DNA of 64,000 nucleotides, from NCBI GenBank assembly GCA_045810285.1, contig JBJMWE010000281.1, positions 12,199 through 76,198 of the forward strand, read 5' to 3'. Source of the stretch: Scleromatobacter sp045810285 (GTDB lineage: Bacteria; Pseudomonadota; Gammaproteobacteria; Burkholderiales; Burkholderiaceae_C). The notes beneath the pieces are model-generated. The model saw only the letters and a program-made list of their open reading frames with translations, was not told the DNA's origin and did no database searches. Numbering within the stretch: the first letter of the stretch is position 1; each line of letters begins with the position of its first letter. The translations under genes and the position numbers were made by a program. Shown here one piece after another: positions 1 to 8,660 of this stretch.

Positions 1-951
1 GCCGTCATCGCGCTCGCGGTCGGCCTGCGCGCGCCGGTGTTCCTGACCTGGCGCAACGGCGCCGACATCCTCAACGATTCCGCGATCCTCTTGATCCTCG
101 TGATGGGACAGATGCCGGTGCTGCTGACGCGCGGCGTCGACCTGTCGGTGGCCGCCAACCTCGCGCTCACCGGCATGCTGTGCGCGCTTGCCGGCAAGGC
201 GCTGCCGGGCATCCCCCTGGCGGTCTTCCTGGCGCTGGCGCCGGGCATCGGCGCCCTCCTCGGCGCGATCAACGGCTGGCTCATCACGCGCTTCTTCCTG
301 CCGTCCATCGTCGTCACGCTCGGCACGATGTCGGTCTACCGCGGCGCGATCTTCGTCGCCGGCCACGGCGCGTGGGTGTCCGACCAGGACATCCATCCCG
401 CCATCAAGGGCCTGCCCCGCGAGACCTTGCTGGGCTTGCCGACGCCGTGGTGGGTGGCCGCCGCGGTCGTGGCGGCAATGGCCTGGCTGCTGCGCTGGCG
501 GCGCGAGGGCCGGGAGCTGTATGCCTACGGCGGCAACGCGAGCGCGGCCAACTACGCGGGCGTCCCGGTTCGCCGGCGCCTGATGATGGCCTACACGCTG
601 TCGGGCGCGCTGGCCGGGCTGGCCGGGCTGCTCTGGGTCGGCCGCTACTCGATCGCGTTCACCGAGCTGGCCTCGGGCTACGAGCTCACCGTCATCGCCG
701 CCTGCGTGATCGGCGGCGTGAGCATCGGGGGCGGCGTCGGCACCGTGGGCGGCGCGGTGCTGGGCGTGCTGTTCATCGGCGTCGTCAACGGCGCCCTGCC
801 CGTCATCCAGGTCTCGCCGTTCTGGCAGCAGGCGATCGCGGGCTTGGTCATCCTGGTGTCGGTGGCCTTGAACTCGCGGGCGCAGCGCCAGGCCGGGCGC
901 CAGATCCTCGAACGCGGCAGCGCACCGCATCCGAAGGGAGCCACGGCATGA
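1..951 (+). CDS. rhaP: Rhamnose-type sugar ABC transporter permease (5' end outside window)
   Basis: Inner-membrane permease of a CUT2-family ABC importer that would move a monosaccharide, by family L-rhamnose, from periplasm to cytoplasm. The reading frame is open from base 1, so the true start lies upstream; a GTG at 37 is probably internal. The visible part has several hydrophobic segments and the family signatures RGVDLSVAANLALTG near the N-terminus and AACVIGGVSIGGGVGTVGG towards the C-terminus. The pattern resembles rhizobial RhaP more than RbsC or AraH. It overlaps the next permease by the ATGA at 948-951, which shows translational coupling. The ATPase and binding protein are presumably upstream. 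Substrate is inferred from family resemblance; arabinose or another pentose cannot be excluded. Confidence 0.8.
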   Translation, partial: AVIALAVGLRAPVFLTWRNGADILNDSAILLILVMGQMPVLLTRGVDLSVAANLALTGMLCALAGKALPGIPLAVFLALAPGIGALLGAINGWLITRFFLPSIVVTLGTMSVYRGAIFVAGHGAWVSDQDIHPAIKGLPRETLLGLPTPWWVAAAVVAAMAWLLRWRREGRELYAYGGNASAANYAGVPVRRRLMMAYTLSGALAGLAGLLWVGRYSIAFTELASGYELTVIAACVIGGVSIGGGVGTVGGAVLGVLFIGVVNGALPVIQVSPFWQQAIAGLVILVSVALNSRAQRQAGRQILERGSAPHPKGATA

Positions 952-1925
952 AGGCCGTCGACACCTGGGAGCGCGTGCTCGTCGCGCTGATCGTCCTCGT
1001 CTACGTCGTGTTCGGCCTGGGGATCCACGGCTTCCTCGCGCCGTACGCGATCGCCGACAGCACCACCAACATGTCCGAGAAGGCCATCATCGCGCTCGCG
1101 ATGGCGCTGCTGGTCGTCGCGGGCGAGATCGACCTGTCCATCGCCGCCACGATGGCCCTCAGCTCGCTGGCCATGGGCTTCGCGATGAAGGCGGGTGCGG
1201 CCCTGCCCCTGATGCTCGCGGCGGCCGCGGCCACCGGCGCGGCCTGTGGCGCGCTGAACGGCTGGCTGGTCACGCGCTGGCAGCTGCCGTCCATCGTGGT
1301 CACCATCGGCACGCTGTCGCTCTATCGCGGCCTGGCGCAGGTGCTGCTGGGAGACCAGGCCATCACCGGCTATCCGGACCGGCTGAGCACCTGGGGCAAC
1401 GGCACGCTGGGCGACCTGGCCGACCTGCCCAAGCTCATCGTGCCCATCGAGTTCGCCGTGATGGTGTTGATGGCCATCGCGGTGGGGCTGCTGCTGCATC
1501 GCACGGTGCACGGTCGTCGCATCTTCGCGATCGGCGCCAACCGGATCGCCGCGCGGTTCTCGGGCATCTCGGTCGACCGCTACCGCTTCCTGCTGTTCGT
1601 GTTCGCCGGGCTGATGGCGGCGCTCGCCTCGGTGCTGCTCACGGGCCGCATCGGCAGCACCCGGCCGAATCTCGCGATGGGCTGGGAGCTCGACGCCGTC
1701 ACCATCGTCATCCTGGGTGGCGTCGCCATCGAGGGCGGACGGGGAAGCATCGTCGGCACCGTCCTGGCCTCCGTGCTGCTCGGCAGCTTCACGTTCGGTC
1801 TCGGCATGCTCAACGTCTCGGGCATCGTGATGTCGATGATCGTCGGCGCGCTGCTGGTGGTGTCGATGGTGCTGCCCCGCTGGTTGCGCTACGGCGCGCT
1901 GCTGCGGCGCGTGCGCGTCGCCTGA
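948..1925 (+). CDS. rhaQ: Rhamnose-type sugar ABC transporter permease, second subunit
   Basis: Second permease of the same importer, 325 residues, expected to form a heterodimeric channel with the preceding protein. The start ATG overlaps the stop of the upstream gene. Signatures seen: AGEIDLSIAATMALSS in the first third, LPSIVVTIGTLSLYRGLA, ANRIAARFSGISVDR, and ILGGVAIEGGRGSIVGTV near the end, the usual arrangement of RhaQ-like CUT2 permeases. The pairing of two non-identical permeases is typical of rhamnose (RhaPQ) and galactofuranose (YtfT/YjfF) importers and unlike the single permease of AraFGH. The kinase gene follows after 15 bp, so all three are probably one operon. Confidence 0.82.
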   Translation: MKAVDTWERVLVALIVLVYVVFGLGIHGFLAPYAIADSTTNMSEKAIIALAMALLVVAGEIDLSIAATMALSSLAMGFAMKAGAALPLMLAAAAATGAACGALNGWLVTRWQLPSIVVTIGTLSLYRGLAQVLLGDQAITGYPDRLSTWGNGTLGDLADLPKLIVPIEFAVMVLMAIAVGLLLHRTVHGRRIFAIGANRIAARFSGISVDRYRFLLFVFAGLMAALASVLLTGRIGSTRPNLAMGWELDAVTIVILGGVAIEGGRGSIVGTVLASVLLGSFTFGLGMLNVSGIVMSMIVGALLVVSMVLPRWLRYGALLRRVRVA

Positions 1926-1940
1926 CTCGTCCGTCCTCCC

Positions 1941-3419
1941 ATGATGGATGCCACCGCGAATCGCGCCATGCGTCGACGCACGCCCGGCACGACCCTCGTC
2001 CTGGACGTTGGCAAGAGCAACGCGAAGCTGGCGTTGATCGACGGACGCGGCGGCGTGCTGAGGTCAAGCTCCGTCGCCAACGTCTCCGAAGCGAGCGACG
2101 AATTCGGCGTCCTGGCCCTTGGCGTCGAGCGCCTGGCGTCGTGGCTGCGCGAGGCGGTGCCCCCGCTGCTTCAAGGCGTGGTGCCCGATCGCATCGTGGC
2201 GACGACGCACGGCGCGGCCTTCTGCGCGCTGGGGCCCGACGGGCTGGTCCTGCCCCCCATCGACTACGAGTGGGACGGCTACGGCGACACCACGGCGGCG
2301 TTCGACGCGTCCCTCGCCAACTTCGGCCATCATGGCACGCCGCTCCTCGGCCAGGGCCTGAACGCCGGGCGGCAGATCGACTACGCCATTCGCCGCTGGC
2401 CCGAGCGCGCCGCCCGCGTCGAATACTGGGTGCCCTATGCCCAGTACTGGACCTGGTGGCTGAGCGGCGTGGCATGCACCGAGGTGTCCTCGCTCGGATG
2501 CCACACCGGGCTGTGGTCTCCCGACCGGAATCGCTTCAGCGACTGGGCGGTGGCACGCGGCGTCGCCAGGCGCTTTGCGCCGATGCGCGCGGCCTGGGAC
2601 GTGATCGGGGAACTGCGCCCCGGCCTGGCCGAGCTCTGGGGCCTGCCTGCAGGCGTCGAGATCGTCGCCGGCGTCCACGACAGCAACGCCTGCCTGGCAC
2701 GCTATCTTCCCGAATACCCCGGCGCGACCGTCGTATCGACCGGGACGTGGTGCGTGGCCATGTCGCCGGGCGCCGACACCAGTCGATTGACGCCGGAGCG
2801 CGATGAGCTCGTCAACGTCGCCGTCGACGGCCGGCCGGTGCCCACCGCACGATTCATGGGCGGCCGCGAGTTCGCGCAACTGACCGAGGGATGCGATCCC
2901 GGTGCGTCCACCATCGACGCGCTGCGCGACGTGCTCGAAGCGGGCTGGATGGCGCTGCCATCCTTCGCGACGGGCAGCGGGCCGATGCCCGATCGACGAG
3001 GCCAGATCCTGCGGCGCGGGAAAGCCGTCGGCGACGGCGTGTCCGTGGTGCCCGTTCGCCTGCGGGCCGCACTGGCCGCGCTCTACTGCGCGGACGTCAC
3101 GATGCTGCTGATCGAGGACCTCAGTCCGCCGGAATCGCTGCCGATCGACGCGCTGCCGCCCGTCATTCTCGAAGGCCCGCTTGCAGGCAATCCAGCCTAT
3201 CTGGCCGCCATGGCCGCGGCCTTCCAGCATCGATCACTCCTGCGATCCGTGGACGCGCTCGAAGGCACGGCACGCGGCGCGTGGATGCTCGCGTGGTGGC
3301 CGGTCGCCTCGGCCGAGTCCGCCGGCGCACCAAGACGGGTCGAACTTCAGGACCCCGAGCTCGTGGCGCTGCTGCGCGGTCACCGCCGCGCGTTTCGCGC
3401 GCACGTGACGGCGGTCTGA
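1941..3419 (+). CDS. FGGY-family carbohydrate kinase, RhaK-like
   Basis: Predicted cytoplasmic ATP-dependent ketose kinase of 492 residues. The N-terminal phosphate-binding motif DVGKSNAKL replaces the more common DxGTT/S form, as in rhizobial rhamnose kinases. A conserved GVHDSNA segment supplies the likely catalytic base Asp247, and VVSTGTWCVAM matches the nucleotide-binding ATPase motif. It sits 15 bp behind the rhaPQ-like permeases, the same order as rhizobial rha operons but without the rhaU mutarotase gene between. Substrate is inferred: L-rhamnulose is favoured by the transporter, L-fuculose or L-ribulose are alternatives given the arabinosidases downstream. ATG at 1941 is used; a second in-frame ATG follows directly. 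Confidence 0.75.
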   Translation: MMDATANRAMRRRTPGTTLVLDVGKSNAKLALIDGRGGVLRSSSVANVSEASDEFGVLALGVERLASWLREAVPPLLQGVVPDRIVATTHGAAFCALGPDGLVLPPIDYEWDGYGDTTAAFDASLANFGHHGTPLLGQGLNAGRQIDYAIRRWPERAARVEYWVPYAQYWTWWLSGVACTEVSSLGCHTGLWSPDRNRFSDWAVARGVARRFAPMRAAWDVIGELRPGLAELWGLPAGVEIVAGVHDSNACLARYLPEYPGATVVSTGTWCVAMSPGADTSRLTPERDELVNVAVDGRPVPTARFMGGREFAQLTEGCDPGASTIDALRDVLEAGWMALPSFATGSGPMPDRRGQILRRGKAVGDGVSVVPVRLRAALAALYCADVTMLLIEDLSPPESLPIDALPPVILEGPLAGNPAYLAAMAAAFQHRSLLRSVDALEGTARGAWMLAWWPVASAESAGAPRRVELQDPELVALLRGHRRAFRAHVTAV

Positions 3420-3557
3420 AATGCGGCGTGGCTTCGTGCAACCCTACCGAATATCAGCCGACGCCATGGTATGTCGGGTTTCGCTGCTGGATTGCGTTGC
3501 GGCCATATACCCGTACGACGGCCCTCTGACCGATCGACATTGAAAGGACGGCTCGCG

Positions 3558-4253
3558 TCAGTGTCGGCCGTTCGCGCAGCAGTGCTTGTATTTCCGTCCG
3601 CTGCCACAAGGACAGGCCTCGTTGCGTCCGACCTTTCGGCCCTCGCGGCGCAGCGACACGGCAACTGACGGGCGCGCGGACGACCGTCGCTGCTGCTCGA
3701 AGTATCGATAGATCCTGGTCACGCCCGCGATCATCGCGGCGATGACTTCCTCGCGCTTCTCGCCGTCCATCGGCGGCGGGCGCATGGACGGGTCGGGATC
3801 GTCTTCGTGCGCCAGCATCATGATCGGAATCGCCGAGCCGCCCCGCTCCTCGCTGTCGATCAGCTCGCGCCAACGGTCGGGGCGCATCTGGACACCGCGC
3901 ATGAATCCCTTGGCCCAGTCGTTCGCGCGAGCGACACCAGCCGCATCCTCGAGCAGGACGGGAAGATAGACGTGCGGTTCCGAGACCGTGCGCAGCAATT
4001 CACCGGCGATCGTGTTCCAGTGCTGCAGGAGCAACTCGATGATGTCGCCGGCTTGGACGCCGTCCAGTTCTTCACCGAGCACGTGCGGGAGGTACTCGCT
4101 GGGCAGCACCATGTCGGGCCCGCAGATCAATGCGGCGAAGTAGCCGTCGATCCATTCGATGTTCACGCCGGCCGGCGCGTGCTCGTCGAGATAGGTTTCG
4201 AGGCGATCGAACTGCTCGTCGGTCAGCGGTGCATTGGTGGGCAGGAGCGGCAT
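3558..4253 (-). CDS. UPF0149/YecA-family protein with C-terminal SEC-C zinc motif
   Basis: About 231 residues when started at the internal ATG (MPLLPTNAPL). An upstream in-frame ATG at 4292 would add 13 residues (MHCARSKRL...) and cannot be ruled out. The N-terminal part has the YecA/YgfB features EQFDRLETYL and NIEWIDGYFAALICGP. The last 25 residues carry RNEACPCGSGRKYKHCC, a SEC-C zinc-binding motif as found at the C-terminus of SecA. The family role is poorly known; SEC-C modules bind zinc and are often linked to ribosome or secretion functions. It is transcribed against its neighbours and lies between the sugar kinase and the LacI regulator, so it is probably not part of the sugar pathway. 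Confidence 0.8.
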   Translation of the reverse strand: MPLLPTNAPLTDEQFDRLETYLDEHAPAGVNIEWIDGYFAALICGPDMVLPSEYLPHVLGEELDGVQAGDIIELLLQHWNTIAGELLRTVSEPHVYLPVLLEDAAGVARANDWAKGFMRGVQMRPDRWRELIDSEERGGSAIPIMMLAHEDDPDPSMRPPPMDGEKREEVIAAMIAGVTRIYRYFEQQRRSSARPSVAVSLRREGRKVGRNEACPCGSGRKYKHCCANGRH

Positions 4254-4391
4254 GAACTTGGTGATAAGGCGTTTCGAACGAGCGCAATGCATGCTACATG
4301 CAGGGCATCCGCGGGCGGGAAGGCCATGCTACAGTGCGCCGCTTCGCGAGGCGGCCCCCTTCCGCAGCGTTTCCGCCTGCCCGGAACATCC

Positions 4392-5504
4392 GTGCCCACT
4401 TCGAAGCCGAAACCACCCGAGACACCGCCGAAGACGCGTCGCAGCGACGCCCCGACGCTTCTCGACGTGGCCCGTGCTGCAGGCGTGTCCGAATCGGCCG
4501 TCTCGTCCGCGCTCAGCGGTGGCCGCCGGGGCTCGGCCCGCGTGTCGGCCGAGACCTGCGAGCGCGTACTGGCCGAGGCGCGGCGGCTGGGATACCGGCC
4601 GAACGGCACCGCGCGCGCGCTCGCGAACCGGCGCACCGACACGGTGGGCTTCGTCACCAACATGATCGGCGAAGAGCCGAACTTCTACTTCCTTGAAGTC
4701 TTCAGCGGCGTCATGCGCGGCGCCACGGCCGCGGGGCAGACGACGGCCGTCTTCACGCTGGGCGACTGGGACGAGGCGCAAGTGCGCATCCCGGCACTGT
4801 GCGACGGCCGTGTCGATGGCCTGATCCTGCTCGCCCCGCTCCTGCAGGATCGCAGCGCGGCGTGGTTGCCGCCGCATACGCCGCTGGTGTCGGTGCATGC
4901 CGACAGCCCGCTGCCCGGCGTGGTGAACATCGAATCGGACAACGAGGCCGGTGCTTGCGCGATGGTGCGCCAGTTGCTCGCCATCGGACACCGCCGCATC
5001 CTGCACGTGGCGGGACCGCCCGGGATTTCATTGGCGGAACAGCGCGTCGAAGGGTACCTGCGGGCGCACGCCGAAGCGGGCGTGAAGCCGGCACGCGACC
5101 ACCTGGTTCGTGCGCCGCTCAGCGTCGACGGCGGCCGCGAGGCCATGCAGGCGTGGCTCCAGCGCCGCCGCGGCCGGCTGCTGCCGGAGGCCGTGTTCGG
5201 CTGCAACGATGCCATCGCCTTCGGCTGCATCGAGAGCTTGCGATCGCGCGGACTGCGCGTGCCGGACGACGTCTCCGTCGTCGGCTACGACCATACCGCC
5301 ATGTGGCGCTCGGCGCGCATGGCGACCGTGCGCCAACCGCTCCACGAGATGGGTCGGCGTTCCGTCGAAGTGCTGGTACAGCGCATCGAGGCGCTTCGCC
5401 GGGGCGAGCCCCACGCCGGCAGATTCAACATCGTCCTGCCGACCGACGTCGTCCTTGGCGAGACGCTGTCCGAGCCGCGACGGACGCGCCTGTCCATCGC
5501 CTGA
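4392..5504 (+). CDS. LacI-family transcriptional regulator of the glycosidase cluster
   Basis: A 370-residue repressor-type regulator. The helix-turn-helix TLLDVARAAGVSESAVSSAL is followed by the hinge GYRPNGTARALANRRTDTVG and a periplasmic-binding-protein-like sensor domain; GCNDAIAFGC and VSVVGYDHT are typical effector-domain segments. The recognition helix has Ser-Ser-Ala where many relatives have Ser-Arg-Val. GTG at 4392 is chosen because it leaves a short tail before the HTH; an ATG at 4326 would add 22 residues. It stands immediately before the GH43-GH27-GH43-GH51-GH43-GH62 array and two near-identical palindromes. The inference is a sugar-responsive repressor of the array, inducer unknown. 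Confidence 0.85.
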   Translation: MPTSKPKPPETPPKTRRSDAPTLLDVARAAGVSESAVSSALSGGRRGSARVSAETCERVLAEARRLGYRPNGTARALANRRTDTVGFVTNMIGEEPNFYFLEVFSGVMRGATAAGQTTAVFTLGDWDEAQVRIPALCDGRVDGLILLAPLLQDRSAAWLPPHTPLVSVHADSPLPGVVNIESDNEAGACAMVRQLLAIGHRRILHVAGPPGISLAEQRVEGYLRAHAEAGVKPARDHLVRAPLSVDGGREAMQAWLQRRRGRLLPEAVFGCNDAIAFGCIESLRSRGLRVPDDVSVVGYDHTAMWRSARMATVRQPLHEMGRRSVEVLVQRIEALRRGEPHAGRFNIVLPTDVVLGETLSEPRRTRLSIA

Positions 5505-5598
5505 ACGCCGCGGACAGGGCGTGTCGTCCCCGGCGGCCGATGCGGCCGTAGGTGTTTTCATCAATTAGTTCTTTCGACGATCGAATTAATATCGCCGA

Positions 5599-5622
5599 GG
5601 CTGATGTGGCGCCACATCAGCC
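5599..5622. promoter_or_regulatory. Probable LacI operator O1 (24-bp perfect palindrome)
   Basis: Perfect inverted repeat with core TGATGTGGCGCCACATCA, extended by GGC/GCC on each side. It lies 50 bp before the GH43 start at 5672, downstream of an AT-rich stretch (about 5558-5591) that could hold the promoter. Symmetry without a central spacer and a strong centre is typical of LacI-family operators. Confidence 0.75.
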
Positions 5623-5636
5623 GCCCTGTCACTCGG

Positions 5637-5656
5637 TTGATATGGCGCCATATCAA
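5637..5656. promoter_or_regulatory. Probable LacI operator O2 (20-bp perfect palindrome)
   Basis: TTGATATGGCGCCATATCAA, a perfect palindrome sharing the TGATNTGGCGCCANATCA consensus with the palindrome centred 36 bp upstream. It ends 15 bp before the GH43 start codon, so a bound repressor would also cover the ribosome-binding region. Confidence 0.75.
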
Positions 5657-5671
5657 AGCCCGGCATTCCTC

Positions 5672-7267
5672 ATGAACAAGTACGACAAGCGACTCATCGT
5701 CCTCTCCATCCTCGCGGCGATCTCCTTCCCGGGCCATGGCGCCGCGACGACGGCCGAGCGGCCGCCCGGCGCCAATCCGGCGTTGCGCGACCGCTTCACC
5801 GCCGACCCGGCGCCGCTGGTCGTGGGCGACACGGTCTACCTCTACGTGGGCCACGACGAAGCCAAGGACACGGACATGTACCTCATGAACGAATGGCTGT
5901 GCTATTCGTCCAAGGACCTGCGCCACTGGACCGCCCATGGCGCCATCATGAAACCCACCGACTTCAAGTGGGCGGTCGGCGAAGCCTGGGCCGCGCAGGT
6001 GGTGAAGCGCAACGGCCGCTTCTACCTCTACGCCACCGTGCAGCACGACGACACCCGACCCGGAAAGGCCATCGGCGTCGCCGTGGCCGACAACCCGCTC
6101 GGCCCGTTCAAGGATGCGCGCGGAACGGCGCTGGTCACCGACGCCACGACGCCCGGCCCCTACGGCTGGAACGACATCGACCCCACGGTCTTCGTCGACG
6201 ACGACGGCAGCGCCTGGCTGGCATGGGGCAACCCGGTTCTCTACCTGGCCCGGCTCAAGCCGGACATGACCGAGCTGGACGGCCCCATCGAGAAGATCGC
6301 GCTGCCCAACTACACCGAGGGGCCGTGGCTGTCCAAGCGCAAGGGCACGTACTACATGACCTACGCATCCATGGCGCAGCAGAACGCGTGGGAGCATCTG
6401 TCCTATGCGACGGCGCCGAGCCCGCGCGGGCCGTGGACCTACCAGGGCGTGCTGACCGGCCCGACGTCCAACAGCTACACCATCCACCCGGGCGTCATCG
6501 ACGACTTCAAGGGACAGTCCTACCTGGTCTATCACAACGGCGGGTTGACCCTGCCCGACGGCCAGGCCGGCGCCGGCAACCGGCGCTCCGTCGCGATCGA
6601 CTACCTCTACTACGATGCCGACGGCCGCATGTGGCCTGTCACGCAGTCCGAGGCCGGCATCAGCACGCGGCCCCGGCCGCCCGCCGGCAAGGCGCCCGCA
6701 CCGGCAGACCCCGGCCGCACCGATGCCCGCGTGGCCGTCCAGCAGTTCGCCCAGACCTATCCGGAAGCCTGGCCGGGACGCCCTGCCCTCGCCTCCGTCT
6801 CCCGGCCTTTCGACGACGCCCCCGATCCCGTGGGCTTCAACCGCGACAGCGGCGCCAGCCGCCTGGCGCAGACCTTCGTGCCGCGCACCGACATCGCGCT
6901 CGGCCGGCTCAGCTTCTACGCCGGCGACGGCCTCGGCACGGACGCCACGCACCCGTTGACACTGTCGCTGCGCGACACGGAAACCGGCACGGAACTGCTC
7001 GGCGCCGGCCAGGGCCTCGCCATCGCCTACCGGCCGCAAGGGGCCGGCCTGCTGAGCTTCGACTTCAGCGCCCATCCGCCCGTCATGCTGCAGGCCGGCC
7101 GCCGGTACGTGATGGCGCTGCAGGGCGAGAAGTCGTCGTTGACGATCTTCCTGCGCGCCAGCCGCGACGACGTCTACGCCGACGGCGCGGCCAGCCTCGA
7201 CGATCGGCCGCTCAAGGACAAGCAGGGCCGCCTCCTGGACTTCGCGTTCGCGCTGTATGCGCGCTAG
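5672..7267 (+). CDS. Secreted GH43 glycosidase (probable alpha-L-arabinofuranosidase)
   Basis: A 531-residue exported five-bladed propeller hydrolase, expected to release L-arabinofuranose or xylose from hemicellulose or arabinan side chains. The N-terminus MNKYDKRLIVLSILAAISF is a signal peptide. The three GH43 catalytic carboxylates are visible: Asp45 in TADPAP, Asp170 in NDIDPTVFVDDDG and Glu216 in YTEGPWL. After the catalytic domain (about residues 38-340) comes a further region of about 150 residues with no recognised domain, possibly a carbohydrate-binding module. It is first in a run of six glycosidase genes and has two palindromic operators directly before its start. Exact linkage specificity cannot be told from sequence. 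Confidence 0.87.
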   Translation: MNKYDKRLIVLSILAAISFPGHGAATTAERPPGANPALRDRFTADPAPLVVGDTVYLYVGHDEAKDTDMYLMNEWLCYSSKDLRHWTAHGAIMKPTDFKWAVGEAWAAQVVKRNGRFYLYATVQHDDTRPGKAIGVAVADNPLGPFKDARGTALVTDATTPGPYGWNDIDPTVFVDDDGSAWLAWGNPVLYLARLKPDMTELDGPIEKIALPNYTEGPWLSKRKGTYYMTYASMAQQNAWEHLSYATAPSPRGPWTYQGVLTGPTSNSYTIHPGVIDDFKGQSYLVYHNGGLTLPDGQAGAGNRRSVAIDYLYYDADGRMWPVTQSEAGISTRPRPPAGKAPAPADPGRTDARVAVQQFAQTYPEAWPGRPALASVSRPFDDAPDPVGFNRDSGASRLAQTFVPRTDIALGRLSFYAGDGLGTDATHPLTLSLRDTETGTELLGAGQGLAIAYRPQGAGLLSFDFSAHPPVMLQAGRRYVMALQGEKSSLTIFLRASRDDVYADGAASLDDRPLKDKQGRLLDFAFALYAR

Positions 7268-7284
7268 GCATGCTGAACCGGCTG

Positions 7285-7311
7285 GAGACCGCTGGTACCG
7301 CTCACGGTCTC
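7285..7311. repeat. Inverted repeat before the GH27 gene
   Basis: Arms GAGACCG (7285-7291) and CGGTCTC (7305-7311) separated by 13 bp that contain the palindrome GGTACC. It lies in the 121-bp gap between the GH43 stop and the GH27 start. It could be a weak attenuator, a processing site or an operator; it differs from the LacI palindromes. Confidence 0.35.
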
Positions 7312-7388
7312 AGGTTTCGACGGGTCGGATGACGCGCAGCGATCCCCGCCTTCTTGCGAATGATCGAGAAGGCCAGGAATCGAAATCA

Positions 7389-8639
7389 ATGCAGGGTGCA
7401 CACAAGTCGCTGTTCGCGAGCATGGCAATGATGGCCGCCGCGGCGTTGACCTTGTTCTTGTGCGCGGCAGGCAATTGCTGGGCTCAAAAGGCCGAAGGCC
7501 TGGCCAGCACCCCGCAAATGGGCTGGAACAGCTGGAACAAGTTCGCCTGCAATGTCGACGAGCGCCTGATCCGCGAGACCGCCGATGCCATGGTCAAGCA
7601 GGGCTTGAAGGACGCCGGCTACCAATACGTCAACATTGACGATTGCTGGCAGGGCCAGCGCGACGCCGACGGCAACATCCAACCCGACCCCAAGCACTTC
7701 CCCTCTGGCATGAAGGCGCTGGCGGACTATGTGCATGGCAAGGGACTCAAACTTGGCATCTACTCGGACGCCGGCGGGACCACCTGCGACGGCCGTCCCG
7801 GCAGCCGCGGCCACGAATACCAGGATGCGCTCACCTATGCGCGCTGGGGCATTGACTACGTGAAGTACGACTGGTGCGACGCCCAGAGCCTGAACGCCGA
7901 AGCGGCCTACAGCACGATGCGCGACGCGATCGCCAAGTCGGGCCGTCCGATGCTGTTCAGCGCATGCGAATGGGGCATCAACAAACCGTGGGAATGGGGT
8001 GGCCAGGTCGCCCATTCGTGGCGCACCACGGCCGATATCTACAACTGTTTCGACTGCGAATTCAGTCCCGGTTTCTCGACGGGTCTGGGCGTGCTGCGCA
8101 TCCTCGACAAGCAGGCAGGCCTGCGCAAGTTCGCAGGACCCGGTCACTGGAATGACATGGACATGCTCGAAGTGGGCAACGGCATGAGCGAGGATGAAGA
8201 CCGCGCCCATCTGTCGATCTGGGCCATGATGGCCTCGCCCCTCATCCTGGGCACTGACCTGCGTTCCATGTCCGAGTCGACCCGCCGCATCCTGACCAAT
8301 CCCGGCGTGATCGCGGTGAACCAGGACAAGCTGGGTGTGCAGGCGCTGCGCGTCATGGTCGACGGTCCGCTGGAGATCTATGCCAAGCCGCTCGACGGCG
8401 ACCAATGGGCACTGATGTTCCTGAACCGCTCCAACCAGGCTGTCGATGTTCGCCATGACTGGAAGGCGCAAGGCCTGACCGATGACCTGAGCAGGCGGTC
8501 GGTGGATTTCAAGCAGGTCGTCTACCGCTGGTCCGACCTGTGGAACAAGAAGACGGGCGACACCAGCACCGCAATGCAAGCGCGTCTGGCGCCGCACAGC
8601 GTGTTGATGCTGCTCCTGACCGGCCCAGCGAAACCATAG
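7389..8639 (+). CDS. Secreted GH27 glycosidase (alpha-galactosidase or beta-L-arabinopyranosidase)
   Basis: A 416-residue exported retaining glycosidase. The first 33 residues are a signal peptide ending near NCWAQ. The mature protein starts with the family opening TPQMGWNSWNKFACNVDE, followed by NIDDCWQ. YVKYDWC holds the nucleophile Asp161, and SWRTTADI holds the acid/base Asp216. GPGHWNDMDMLEVGNG is also a GH27 hallmark. GH27 covers alpha-D-galactosidases and beta-L-arabinopyranosidases; the neighbouring arabinosidases make the second activity worth considering. The start at 7389 is chosen because it gives a proper signal peptide; upstream in-frame ATGs would bury it. No lipobox is present, so the enzyme is probably periplasmic or extracellular. 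Confidence 0.88.
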   Translation: MQGAHKSLFASMAMMAAAALTLFLCAAGNCWAQKAEGLASTPQMGWNSWNKFACNVDERLIRETADAMVKQGLKDAGYQYVNIDDCWQGQRDADGNIQPDPKHFPSGMKALADYVHGKGLKLGIYSDAGGTTCDGRPGSRGHEYQDALTYARWGIDYVKYDWCDAQSLNAEAAYSTMRDAIAKSGRPMLFSACEWGINKPWEWGGQVAHSWRTTADIYNCFDCEFSPGFSTGLGVLRILDKQAGLRKFAGPGHWNDMDMLEVGNGMSEDEDRAHLSIWAMMASPLILGTDLRSMSESTRRILTNPGVIAVNQDKLGVQALRVMVDGPLEIYAKPLDGDQWALMFLNRSNQAVDVRHDWKAQGLTDDLSRRSVDFKQVVYRWSDLWNKKTGDTSTAMQARLAPHSVLMLLLTGPAKP

Positions 8640-8660
8640 GGGCGCTCCACCGCCTGTCTC

